A stretch of DNA of 64,000 nt, taken from NCBI GenBank assembly GCA_002354655.1, contig DELY01000010.1, positions 48,788-112,787 on the forward strand. Reading direction: 5' to 3'. Each line of letters begins with the position of its first letter. Within the stretch, counting starts at the first letter, position 1. This document shows, piece after piece, positions 27,011-35,308 of the stretch. This stretch comes from Pseudomonas sp. UBA2684. Its GTDB lineage: Bacteria > Pseudomonadota > Gammaproteobacteria > Pseudomonadales > Pseudomonadaceae. The translations under genes and the position numbers were made by a program. The notes below the pieces were generated by a model. It was not told where the DNA came from. It was given only the letters and a program-made list of their open reading frames with translations, and did no database searches.

Positions 27011-28591
27011 TTGAGCGACCTGTTCTCCCGCCGCCTGGCCCTGCTGGGCGAGCGCGCCAACCTCTCCCTGCTTTCCCAGTGCTTGCACGGCATCGAGCGC
27101 GAATGCCTGCGCGTCGACAGCGACGGCCAGCTGGCGTTGACCCCGCACCCGGCAGCACTCGGCGCGGCGCTGACCCATCCGCAGATCACCACCGACTATT
27201 CCGAGTCGCTGCTGGAGTTCATCACCCCGGCCGAAGCCGACCCGGCGGCGACCCTGGCGGACCTCGAACAGATCCACCGTTTCGCCTACAGCAAGCTCGA
27301 CGGCGAGTACCTATGGAGCCCGTCGATGCCCTGTGCATTGCCGGAAGAAGAGCTGATTCCGATCGCCCGTTACGGCGACTCGCACATCGGCCAGCTCAAG
27401 TACGTCTACCGCAAAGGCCTGGCGCTGCGCTACGGCAAGACCATGCAGTGCATTGCCGGTATTCACTACAACTTCTCCCTGCCGGACAGCCTCTGGGCGC
27501 TGTTGCAGCAGGCCGAGGGCGACAACCAGAGCGCGCGGGACTTCCAGTCGGCCCGCTATATCGCGCTGATTCGCAACTTCCGCCGCTACAGCTGGCTGCT
27601 GATGTACCTGTTCGGCGCCTCGCCGGCGCTGCACGCCGGCTTTCTGCGTGGTCGGCCGCACCACTTGCAGCAACTCGATGCCGACACCCTGTACCTGCCC
27701 TACGCCACCAGCCTGCGCATGAGCGACCTGGGTTACCAGAGCAGCGCGCAAGCCGGCCTGACGCCGTGCTACAACGACCTCGCCAGCTATACCGATAGCC
27801 TGCGCCAGGCGGTCGCCACGCCCTACCCGCCGTATGTCGAGATCGGCACGCAGAAAGACGGCGAGTGGTTGCAACTGAACAGCAACATCCTGCAAATCGA
27901 GAACGAGTACTACTCGAATATCCGCCCGAAACGCGTGACCTACAGCGGCGAGCGGCCGATTCAGGCGCTGATGGCGCGCGGCGTGCAGTACGTCGAAGTG
28001 CGCTGCCTGGACATCAACCCCTTCCTGCCGCTGGGCATCGATCTGCCCGAAGCGCGCTTCCTCGATGCCTTCCTGCTGTTCTGCGCCCTGCAGGACAGCC
28101 CCGCGCTGGAAAGTGGCGAATGCCATGCCTGCACCGACAACTTCCTCAAGGTGGTCAAGGAAGGTCGTCGCCCTGGCCTGCATTTGCAACGCCACGGCAA
28201 ACCGCTGGAACTGCAAGCCTGGGCGCACGAACTGCTCGACGGCATCCAGCAGCTCGCGACCCTGCTCGATCACAGCCATGGCGGCGATGCGCATAGCCTG
28301 GCCTTGCAGGCCCAGCGCGCCAAGGTCGACGACGCCAGCCTGACGCCTTCGGCCCAGGTGCTCGCGCGCTTGCAGCAAGGTGAAAGCTTTACCCAGTTCG
28401 CCCTGCATCAAAGCCAGCAACATGCCGAGTACTTCCGCAGCCAACCGCTGAGCGCCGAACAGCAGGCCGCCTTCGAGCAGGCTGCGGCGCAATCGCTGCG
28501 CGAGCAAGTCGAGCTGGAAGCTCAGCAAGAGGGTGACTTCGACAGCTTTGCCGCCGCCTACCAGGCGAGCATCCTGGCCCTCGCGGTTTAA
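27011..28591 (+). CDS. gshA: Glutamate-cysteine ligase
   Basis: A 526-residue class I gamma-glutamylcysteine synthetase, the first step of glutathione synthesis, using ATP, Glu and Cys. The family start [21 protein letters not shown] holds the metal-binding Glu of [43 protein letters not shown] and [18 protein letters not shown] follow. The length matches P. aeruginosa GshA (527). The start codon is TTG at 27011 with AAGGA 9 bases upstream; no ATG or GTG in frame lies between the stop of the thioesterase and the conserved N-terminus. The inverted repeat at 26907-26942 is in its leader. Confidence 0.96.
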   Translation: MSDLFSRRLALLGERANLSLLSQCLHGIERECLRVDSDGQLALTPHPAALGAALTHPQITTDYSESLLEFITPAEADPAATLADLEQIHRFAYSKLDGEYLWSPSMPCALPEEELIPIARYGDSHIGQLKYVYRKGLALRYGKTMQCIAGIHYNFSLPDSLWALLQQAEGDNQSARDFQSARYIALIRNFRRYSWLLMYLFGASPALHAGFLRGRPHHLQQLDADTLYLPYATSLRMSDLGYQSSAQAGLTPCYNDLASYTDSLRQAVATPYPPYVEIGTQKDGEWLQLNSNILQIENEYYSNIRPKRVTYSGERPIQALMARGVQYVEVRCLDINPFLPLGIDLPEARFLDAFLLFCALQDSPALESGECHACTDNFLKVVKEGRRPGLHLQRHGKPLELQAWAHELLDGIQQLATLLDHSHGGDAHSLALQAQRAKVDDASLTPSAQVLARLQQGESFTQFALHQSQQHAEYFRSQPLSAEQQAAFEQAAAQSLREQVELEAQQEGDFDSFAAAYQASILALAV

Positions 28592-28731
28592 CAGGTCGCA
28601 CGTGCTGGCGGATAAATAGACGAATCCGTCACAAAAAAAACCAGCGGGGCAAAAGCCGGGACCAGCGGCTCAAGCGCGGGCGCGCAGCACGGCTAGCATA
28701 GGCAGGGTGAGATCAACACGAGCCAACGCCG

Positions 28732-28938
28732 ATGGCGTCCGACGCCCACCCCGATGACGATGACCGCCACTGGAGCCTGGAAAGCCTGAACAAGGCCTAC
28801 CAGCAAGGCTACATGGCCGGCCTCACCGGCCAAGCCAACACGCCCCAGGGACACCCTGCCGAGGTCATCGCGGCCGCCTGGGAAGCGGGCTGGGACGATG
28901 GCCACGAGCAGATGCTGCGGCAGCAGAAAAGCGCCTGA
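28732..28938 (+). CDS. RMF-like small protein
   Basis: A 68-residue acidic-to-basic small protein. Residues about 15-60 (LNKAYQQGYMAGLTG then HPAEVIAAAWEAGWDDGHEQ) have the layout of ribosome modulation factor: a first helix with AYxxGYxAGLxG, a Pro-containing loop, then a second helix with W.xGW.xG. Classical RMF has basic residues, while this one has many acidic residues (SDAHPDDDD at the start), so it may be an RMF-fold protein with another partner. Start ATG 28732 has no clear ribosome-binding site; translation would begin at MASDAHPD. It lies between gshA and convergent argA. Function is inferred from pattern only. Confidence 0.6.
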   Translation: MASDAHPDDDDRHWSLESLNKAYQQGYMAGLTGQANTPQGHPAEVIAAAWEAGWDDGHEQMLRQQKSA

Positions 28939-28965
28939 ACCATCGCCAGACGTGTCTAGGCGCGG

Positions 28966-28994
28966 CCGCGAAAGCCCCGAGCGGACTTTCGCGG
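28966..28994. terminator. Hairpin between the RMF-like gene and argA
   Basis: CCGCGAAAG / CTTTCGCGG is a 9-bp perfect stem with an 11-base loop between two convergent genes. No T-run follows on either strand, so it may be a terminator in need of help or a REP-like palindrome. Confidence 0.4.
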
Positions 28995-29013
28995 GTAGGG
29001 CCCTGGTCCGGCC

Positions 29014-30312
29014 CTACAACGTCTTCTCGAACACCTGCGAGTTACGCTGATAGTTGTACAGCGAAGCCCGTGCCGCCGGCATGCGCTCAACGCTGCTGGG
29101 TACGAAGCCGCGCTCGCGAAACCAGTGGGCGGTGCGCGTGGTGAGCACGAACAAGGTCTTCAGGCCCTGAGCCCGCGCGCGTTCTTCGATGCGTTCGAGC
29201 AACTCGTCGCCACGCCCGCCATGGCGGTAAGCCGGGTTGACCGCCAGGCACGCCAGCTCGCCGCTGTCCGAGTCGGCGATCTGGTACAGCGCCGCGCAGG
29301 CGATGATCAGGCCGTCGCGCTCGACGATGCTGAACTGACCGATCTCCCGCTCCAATACCTCGCGCGAGCGGCGCACCAGAATGCCTTGTTCTTCGAGCGG
29401 GCTGATCAGCTCGATCAAGCCACCGACATCCTCGATATTCGCCTCGCGCAAGGATTCGAACTGCTCCTGGTCGACCAGGGTGCCACCGCCATCGCGGGTG
29501 AACAGTTCGGTCAGCAGGGCGCCGTCTTCCGCATAACTGACCAGGTGCGCGCGCTTGACCCCGTCGCGGCAGGCCTGCGCGGCGGCGTCGAGCAATTCCG
29601 CCTGGTAGTTGTTGCCGAGCCGTGCCAGGTACGCCGGCACCTGTTGCGGGCGCAGTTCGCGCACCAGCTTGCCCTGCTCGTCGAGCAGGCCGCGTTCGGC
29701 GCTGAACAGCAGCAGCTTGTCGGCACCCAGATCGATGGCCGCGCGGGTGGCGACGTCCTCGCAGGCCAGGTTGAAGATTTCCCCGGTCGGCGAGTAACCC
29801 AACGGCGAGAGCAGCACGATGCTGCGCTCGTCGAGCAGACGGCCGATACCTTTGCGGTCGACCCGGCGCACTTCGCCGGTGTGGTGATAATCGATGCCCT
29901 CGACCACGCCGATGGGCCGCGCGGTGACGAAGTTGCCACCGGCCACGCGCAAGCGCGCGCCCTGCATCGGCGAGGCCGCCATGTCCATCGACAGGCGCGC
30001 TTCGATGGCGATACGCAGTTGCCCGACCGCGTCGATCACGCACTCCAGGGTCGGCCCATCGGTGACGCGCAGGTCGCGGTGGAAGTGCGGGGTCAGGCCA
30101 CGGGCGCTCAGGCGCGCTTCGATTTGCGGACGCGAGCCGTGCACCAGCACCAGGCGCACGCCGAGGCTGTGCAACAGCACCAGGTCGTGGACGATATTGC
30201 CGAAATTCGGATGGGCGACGCCCTCGCCCGGCAGCATCACCACGAAGGTGCAGTCGCGGTGGGCATTGATATAGGGCGAAGCGTGGCGCAGCCAGTTAAC
30301 GTAGTCGTGCAT
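29014..30312 (-). CDS. argA: Amino-acid N-acetyltransferase (N-acetylglutamate synthase)
   Basis: A 432-residue enzyme making N-acetylglutamate from glutamate and acetyl-CoA, the first step of arginine synthesis. The N-terminal amino-acid-kinase-like domain (about 1-290; VRLVLVHGSRPQIEARL, LLSPLGYSPTGEIFNL) is the arginine-feedback part, and the C-terminal GNAT domain (about 290-432; LACLAVNPAYRHGGRGDELLE) holds the acetyl-CoA site. The length fits P. aeruginosa ArgA (432). ATG 30312 is chosen because the family begins MHDYVNWLRHASPYIN there; the frame is open to ATG 30342 but without a ribosome-binding site. It is downstream of argE on the same strand with a 143-bp gap. Confidence 0.94.
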   Translation of the reverse strand: MHDYVNWLRHASPYINAHRDCTFVVMLPGEGVAHPNFGNIVHDLVLLHSLGVRLVLVHGSRPQIEARLSARGLTPHFHRDLRVTDGPTLECVIDAVGQLRIAIEARLSMDMAASPMQGARLRVAGGNFVTARPIGVVEGIDYHHTGEVRRVDRKGIGRLLDERSIVLLSPLGYSPTGEIFNLACEDVATRAAIDLGADKLLLFSAERGLLDEQGKLVRELRPQQVPAYLARLGNNYQAELLDAAAQACRDGVKRAHLVSYAEDGALLTELFTRDGGGTLVDQEQFESLREANIEDVGGLIELISPLEEQGILVRRSREVLEREIGQFSIVERDGLIIACAALYQIADSDSGELACLAVNPAYRHGGRGDELLERIEERARAQGLKTLFVLTTRTAHWFRERGFVPSSVERMPAARASLYNYQRNSQVFEKTL

Positions 30313-30455
30313 GGCGCAGAGAACCTGTGAGTCGGAACGCATGAATAAAGCGCCGCAAGGCGCGGGACGAAGCAGTCATCGGCACCCGCTTTATCGTCGC
30401 AGTTGGGGCAACATCACGCGTGTTCTCCTCCAGAGGGCAAAGGCCGCACACCAGT

Positions 30456-31607
30456 TCATGGGGCCGGGCCCAAACAATAATGCTGAATCAATTCACGCAA
30501 TAGACGCACCGTCGGCTCAAGGCGTGACATATCCAGGTACTCGCCGGGCTGATGGGCGCAATCAATATCGCCGGGCCCCAGCACCAGGGTCTCGCAGCCA
30601 AGCTGCTGAAGATAAGGCGCTTCGGTGCCGAATGCCACCGCAGCGGCACTGTGCCCGGTCAAGCGCTCCGCGACACGCACCAGTTCGGCATCGGCGGCTT
30701 GCTCGAACGGCGGCACACAGGGAAACAACGGCGCGAAATCGATCGTCACCTGATGCTGCTCGGCCAGCGGCTGCAGCTTCTGGCGGATCGCCGCGCGGAG
30801 CATCTCCGGGGCCATGCCGGGCAATGGCCGCAGGTCGAACTCCAGCGAGCACTGCCCGCAGATGCGGTTGGGGTTGTCGCCGCCATGGATACAGCCAAAG
30901 TTCAGGGTCGGTTGCGGCACACTGAACTGCGGGTTGTGGTACTCGCGCTGCCATTGCGCGCGCAGGCCGCGCAGTTCGAGCATCACGTCCTGCATGGCTT
31001 CCAGCGCGCTGTGGCCGAAGCGCGGATCGGAGGAGTGCCCGCTCCGCCCGAGGATGTCGATGCGCTCCATCATCACGCCCTTGTGCAGGCGGATCGGCTT
31101 GAGCCCGGTCGGCTCGCCGATCACCGCGGCGCGTCCCAGCGGGCGGCCAGCGTCGGCCAGGGCGCGGGCGCCGGCCATCGAGCTTTCCTCGTCACAGGTG
31201 GCGAGAATCAGCAGTGGCTGCTGAAAGCGCTGACTCAGCAAGGGCTGCACAGCGTCGATGACCAGGGCGAAAAAGCCCTTCATGTCGCAACTGCCAAGGC
31301 CCACCCAACGGCCGTCGACTTCCGTGAGCTTCAGAGGGTCGGTCTGCCACAACGCGGCGTCGAACGGCACGGTATCGCTGTGCCCGGCCAGCACCAGGCC
31401 GCCGGGGCCGCTGCCGTAACTGGCGAGCAGGTTGAATTTGCCCGGCGTGACTTCCTGCACCTCGCAGGCGAAGCCAAGGTCGCCGAGCCAACTCGACAGC
31501 AACTCGATCACCGGACCATTGGACTGATCCCAGTGCGCCTGGGTGCAACTCACCGAAGGCGCGGCGATCAGCGCGGCGAATTGATCTTTGAAGGAAGGCA
31601 GGGGCAT
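30456..31607 (-). CDS. argE: Acetylornithine deacetylase
   Basis: A 383-residue M20-family zinc hydrolase that releases ornithine from N-acetylornithine. Metal and catalytic residues are visible: LAGHSDTVPF (His and Asp), GSCDMKGFFAL (bridging Asp), DEESSMAGA (catalytic Glu-Glu) and FGTEAPYLQQLG near the C-terminus with the domain-linking His in VLGPGDIDCAHQPGE. Its length equals P. aeruginosa ArgE (384). GGAG lies 9 bases before ATG 31607. It lies upstream of argA on the same strand, as in P. aeruginosa. Confidence 0.94.
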   Translation of the reverse strand: MPLPSFKDQFAALIAAPSVSCTQAHWDQSNGPVIELLSSWLGDLGFACEVQEVTPGKFNLLASYGSGPGGLVLAGHSDTVPFDAALWQTDPLKLTEVDGRWVGLGSCDMKGFFALVIDAVQPLLSQRFQQPLLILATCDEESSMAGARALADAGRPLGRAAVIGEPTGLKPIRLHKGVMMERIDILGRSGHSSDPRFGHSALEAMQDVMLELRGLRAQWQREYHNPQFSVPQPTLNFGCIHGGDNPNRICGQCSLEFDLRPLPGMAPEMLRAAIRQKLQPLAEQHQVTIDFAPLFPCVPPFEQAADAELVRVAERLTGHSAAAVAFGTEAPYLQQLGCETLVLGPGDIDCAHQPGEYLDMSRLEPTVRLLRELIQHYCLGPAP

Positions 31608-31732
31608 CGGTCATCTCCGCAAGCGAGGCCCATCATAGGGGCATCGCCGGCAGAGATAAAACCGTGAAGGACTTTCTTAGAATCTGTTTACGCTCTTGCA
31701 GGGCCGAGGCGCAGCAGATCGTAGAGAGGTTC

Positions 31733-32998
31733 TTAGAGGAAGATGCCTCGCAGGATAAAGAAGAAGATGATCGACAGGCCTGCACCCGCTGGCAGGGTGA
31801 TGATCCAGGACATGAAAATCGAACCGATCACGCCCAGGTTCAGCGCACCGATGCCGCGGGCGATGCCGATACCCAGGACCGCGCCGACCAGGGTGTGGGT
31901 GGTGGACACCGGCAGGCCGATGGCCGAGGCGCCGACCACGGTGGAGGCGGTGGCCAGCTCGGCGGCGAAACCACGGCTCGGGGTCAGCTCGGTGATTTCC
32001 TTACCGATGGTGGCGATCACCTTGTAACCATAAGTGGCCAAGCCGATGACGATACCCACGGCCCCCAGAAGTAGCACCCAGCCAGGCACTGCAGATTTGG
32101 CGCCAATGCTCAGGTCGCCGCCGGACTGGATCACCCCGACGATGGCCGCCAGCGGACCGACGGCGTTGGCCACATCGTTGGCACCGTGGGCGAACGCCAT
32201 CGCACAGGCGGTAAATACCATCAGCACGGCGAAGACCTTCTCCACGCTGGCGTAGTGGAATTCCTTGTCGGCTTCTTCATCGATCGTGATGCGGCTAAGC
32301 AGCGCAATACCCAACAACATCACCAGCGCACCAACGCCGGCGGCCAGCAGCAGGCTCTGATTGCCGTTGAGATCCAAGCCAATATGCTTGAGCCCCTTGG
32401 TCAGGGTCATGATCGCCACCATAAAACCGGTGGCAAACATATACAGCGGCACAAAGCGCTTGGCATTGAGGAACGGGTTATCGGTGTTGATGATCAGCTT
32501 CTGCACGCTCATAAACAGGCCGAAGGCAACCAGGCCCGAGAGCACCGGAGTCACCACCCAGCTGGCGACGATCGGGCCGACGGCAGACCACTGCACCGCT
32601 TCCATCGACACGCCCACGGCGGCAAAACCAATCACCGCGCCGACAATCGAGTGCGTGGTGGATACCGGCCAGCCACGGCTGGTGGCGATCAACAGCCAGG
32701 TGCCGGCCGCCAACAGCGCCGACATCATGCCCAGCACCATCAGGTCGGGCGTGATCATCGTGGCGTCGACGATGCCATTCTTGATGGTTTCGGTGACTTC
32801 GCCGCCGGCCAGATAGGCCCCAGCAAACTCGAAGACCATGGCGATCATGATCGCCTGCTTGATGGTCAGGGCTTTGGAGCCCACCGACGTGCCCATGGCG
32901 TTGGCCACATCGTTGGCGCCCACACCCCAGGCCATGAAAAAGCCGAAGAGACAGGCAAGCAGCAGCAATACGAGGCCGTAGTCCGCGATTAGAGACAT
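31733..32998 (-). CDS. PiT-family inorganic phosphate transporter
   Basis: A 421-residue membrane protein of the PiT family with about ten helices, symporting metal phosphate with H+. The duplicated PiT signature GANDVANA occurs twice: near residue 27 (GANDVANAMGTSVGSKAL) and near residue 262 (GANDVANAVGPLAAI). WPVSTTHSIVGAVIG and LPVSTTHTLVGAVLG form the second duplicated motif. It is the second gene of an operon with the DUF47 gene 39 bases upstream, the arrangement known for Pit-type transporters and their PhoU-like partner. As I recall, the pair matches PA5207-PA5208. Confidence 0.94.
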   Translation of the reverse strand: MSLIADYGLVLLLLACLFGFFMAWGVGANDVANAMGTSVGSKALTIKQAIMIAMVFEFAGAYLAGGEVTETIKNGIVDATMITPDLMVLGMMSALLAAGTWLLIATSRGWPVSTTHSIVGAVIGFAAVGVSMEAVQWSAVGPIVASWVVTPVLSGLVAFGLFMSVQKLIINTDNPFLNAKRFVPLYMFATGFMVAIMTLTKGLKHIGLDLNGNQSLLLAAGVGALVMLLGIALLSRITIDEEADKEFHYASVEKVFAVLMVFTACAMAFAHGANDVANAVGPLAAIVGVIQSGGDLSIGAKSAVPGWVLLLGAVGIVIGLATYGYKVIATIGKEITELTPSRGFAAELATASTVVGASAIGLPVSTTHTLVGAVLGIGIARGIGALNLGVIGSIFMSWIITLPAGAGLSIIFFFILRGIFL

Positions 32999-33037
32999 AA
33001 ATAATTAATCCGTAGATTCCAGAAAGGACACTGGCGC

Positions 33038-33715
33038 TTAGCGCGCCAGCAGTTGTTCCAGTCGGTTACCGACACGTTCGGCACGATCGGCTACGTCGCC
33101 GATCCATTCGATGATCTTGTAGAGGAACATCACATCGACAGCGGGAAGGTCCTTTTCCAGTTTGAACAGCGCACGACGGACTTCGATCTGCATCTTGTCG
33201 GTGTCGCGTTCGATTTGTTCGAGCTCCATGACCATGGATTCGACCAGCGCCGCTTCACGGCCACCAAAGCCGGTTTCCAGCAGCTCATCCAGTTCGTTCA
33301 TGGCTTTCAGCGCCTGGGCGCTGGCATCCACGGTGCGCTGCACAAAGGCCCGCATCAGCGGCTGCAGAGCCTGCGGGATGGCCATTTCGCGGCCGAGCAT
33401 GAGGCCGGCGATGTCCTTGGCGCGGTTGGCAACTTTGTCCTGTACACTCAGCAGCTCAAGCAGATCCGAGCGCGGCACCGGCAGGAACAGGCTCTTGGGC
33501 AGGTGCAGGCGCACACTTTTCTTGAGCTTGTCGGCTTCGCCCTCAAGCCGCGCCATGTCTTGCTGAACCTGCTCCACCTTGGCCCAGTCCTCGGCCATTA
33601 CGGCTTCGAAAAAAGGCACCAGATTCGCCGCGCACTCATGGGCTTTGGCGAAGTGCTGCTGCATCGGCCCGATGGGCGAGCGGCCAAACAGGCTGGCAAA
33701 TGGATTGACTGGCAT
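33038..33715 (-). CDS. DUF47/PhoU-like phosphate transport partner
   Basis: A 225-residue helical protein of the TIGR00153/DUF47 family, distantly related to PhoU. Acidic clusters such as LEQIERDTDKMQIEVR and DMARLEGEADKLKK are typical metal-binding helices. Proteins of this kind sit beside PiT transporters and are thought to regulate them. ATG 33715 is chosen because the family N-terminus MPVNPFASLFGRSP begins there; the frame is open to 33778 across the promoter. It leads the operon with the PiT transporter and is divergent from the CYTH-CHAD gene. A candidate Pho box lies in the 112-bp divergent gap. Confidence 0.9.
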   Translation of the reverse strand: MPVNPFASLFGRSPIGPMQQHFAKAHECAANLVPFFEAVMAEDWAKVEQVQQDMARLEGEADKLKKSVRLHLPKSLFLPVPRSDLLELLSVQDKVANRAKDIAGLMLGREMAIPQALQPLMRAFVQRTVDASAQALKAMNELDELLETGFGGREAALVESMVMELEQIERDTDKMQIEVRRALFKLEKDLPAVDVMFLYKIIEWIGDVADRAERVGNRLEQLLAR

Positions 33716-33745
33716 AGGGTGAACCCCGGTTTTAAGAAGGCGGCA

Positions 33746-33751
33746 AGTATA
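33746..33751 (-). promoter_or_regulatory. Candidate -10 box for the DUF47-PiT operon
   Basis: TATACT on the minus strand lies 31 bases before the DUF47 start codon; the -35 position at 33769-33774 (TGGCGA) is weak. A plausible start site for the phosphate operon, supported by the Pho-box-like site slightly further upstream. Confidence 0.4.
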
Positions 33752-33778
33752 CGGATCGCTTCCTATGCTCGCCAGCAC

Positions 33779-33796
33779 GTGTCATCGGTCTGTCAC
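33779..33796. promoter_or_regulatory. Candidate Pho box (PhoB site)
   Basis: GTGTCATCGGTCTGTCAC has two TGTCA half sites exactly 11 bases apart and matches the E. coli Pho box consensus (CTGTCATAWAWCTGTCAY) at 14 of 18 positions. It lies in the divergent region between the DUF47-PiT phosphate operon and the CYTH-CHAD phosphatase gene, both concerned with phosphate. Binding is inferred. Confidence 0.55.
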
Positions 33797-33827
33797 AAAT
33801 TCATAGTAGGCGCTTAAGCTCACCATT

Positions 33828-35192
33828 ATGGTCAAAGAAACCGAAATCAAACTGCGCGTTAGCCGCGACACCCTGGCCGCCCTGCGCGAGCACCCGTTGC
33901 TGAAAAAGCGCAACAAGAGCGGCTGGGAGCAGCGCGAGCTGTTCAACCAGTATTTCGACACGCCGCAGCGCGACCTGGCCCAGGCCAAAGTCGCCCTGCG
34001 CCTGCGCCGCGACGCCGATCAGTTCATCCAGACCCTGAAGACTCGCGGGCACAGTGTCGCCGGCCTGTCCGAACGCAATGAGTGGGACTGGTTTCTGGAT
34101 AAAGCCAAGCTGGACCTGAAGAAACTCGACGACAGTTGCTGGCCGGCGGCGCTGGCCGAGTTGGACAAGAAGCAACTGAAACCGATCTTCACCACCGACT
34201 TCGTCCGCCAGCGCGCCGAGATCGCCTGGGGTCGCGGCAAGAGCAAGGTGGTGATCGAAGCCGCGCTGGACCTCGGCAAGGTGCTCGCCGGCGACCAGGA
34301 AGAAGAAATCTGCGAACTGGAGCTGGAGCTGCGCCAAGGCGAACCCGAAGCGCTGCTGGAGCTGGCCAGCGAACTGGCTGCCGACCTGGCGCTGATGCCC
34401 TGCGACATCAGCAAGGCCGAACGCGGCTACCGCCTGTTCGATGCCAACAGTTACGCCCTCAGCCTGCCCGCCCCCGAATTGCACACCGAGACCAGCCTGG
34501 ACGACAGCGTCGCGGCGCTGGCCTGGCACTTGCTCGGCAGCAGCCAACGTCTGGCCGAGCAATACCGCTTCAATGGTCACTGGCGCTTACTCAACGACTG
34601 GCTGGAGCAACTGATCGACCTGCGCGCGCTGCTCAGCAGCCTCGGCCAGGCCGCCCCGCGCGCCAGCAGCAGCGAACTGCGCCAGGGCCTCGACGCCCTG
34701 CTGCACGATTGGCGCCCGCGTGTGCACGCCGGGCAGCAAGACGAGGCGGCGCGCAAGCTGGCGCCCGCGCAATTCGCCGCCGAACTGGCCGACACACGCT
34801 GGGGCCAATTCTCGCTGAACACCTCACGCTGGCTGCTGGCCCGCGGCTGGACCGTAGCCCGCAACAACCGCGGCAATCGCCAAGGCGCTGCGGTACTCGG
34901 CAACTGGTTGCCGACACTGCTCGGCGAAGAGGGCCGCACCCTGCAACTGATCCGCTACCAGCAACAGCCGGAAGACCTCGCCGAACAGCTGCCGCGCATC
35001 GAGCGTCTGCTGGTCTGGCTGCGCCTGGCCCGTGGCGTGCTGGACGTGGCGGAAGTCGACCGGCTATACGGCGAGCTGAGCAAGCTCAGCGAGCTGGCCA
35101 ACCGCGCCATCGACCCCGAGTCATTGGCTGCGCGGCAAGCTCAGGCCCATACTGTGGCATCGCTCAAGGCCTGGAGAGCGCTAACGCGTTAA
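33828..35192 (+). CDS. CYTH-CHAD inorganic triphosphatase-like protein
   Basis: A 454-residue two-domain protein. Residues 1-200 are a CYTH tunnel domain with the ExExK signature ETEIK (Glu4, Glu6, Lys8) and further conserved Arg/Glu residues (LRLRRDADQFIQTLKT, EICELELELRQGEPEAL). Residues 210-454 are a helical CHAD domain of the kind that binds polyphosphate. E. coli YgiF of this architecture is an inorganic triphosphatase; CHAD proteins localise on polyphosphate granules. ATG 33828 is close to the Pho-box-like site. It is the counterpart of PA5209 by order, as I recall. Confidence 0.92.
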   Translation: MVKETEIKLRVSRDTLAALREHPLLKKRNKSGWEQRELFNQYFDTPQRDLAQAKVALRLRRDADQFIQTLKTRGHSVAGLSERNEWDWFLDKAKLDLKKLDDSCWPAALAELDKKQLKPIFTTDFVRQRAEIAWGRGKSKVVIEAALDLGKVLAGDQEEEICELELELRQGEPEALLELASELAADLALMPCDISKAERGYRLFDANSYALSLPAPELHTETSLDDSVAALAWHLLGSSQRLAEQYRFNGHWRLLNDWLEQLIDLRALLSSLGQAAPRASSSELRQGLDALLHDWRPRVHAGQQDEAARKLAPAQFAAELADTRWGQFSLNTSRWLLARGWTVARNNRGNRQGAAVLGNWLPTLLGEEGRTLQLIRYQQQPEDLAEQLPRIERLLVWLRLARGVLDVAEVDRLYGELSKLSELANRAIDPESLAARQAQAHTVASLKAWRALTR

Positions 35193-35229
35193 GCTGCAAG
35201 CGAACCCGTCTATCGCTACAGCGCTTTTC

Positions 35230-35265
35230 GTAGGAGCCAGGGGGACGCCTAGTCCTGGCTCCTAC
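35230..35265. repeat. REP-like inverted repeat
   Basis: GTAGGAGCCAGG (35230-35241) and CCTGGCTCCTAC (35254-35265) are a perfect 12-bp inverted repeat with a 12-base loop. It shares GTAGGAGCCAG with the REP at 23014-23072. It lies between the CYTH-CHAD gene and the GspE-like ATPase. Confidence 0.75.
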
Positions 35266-35308
35266 CGGTTGAGGCGTGCAGCCGGTAGCCACGACCTTAG
35301 GGAGTCCC

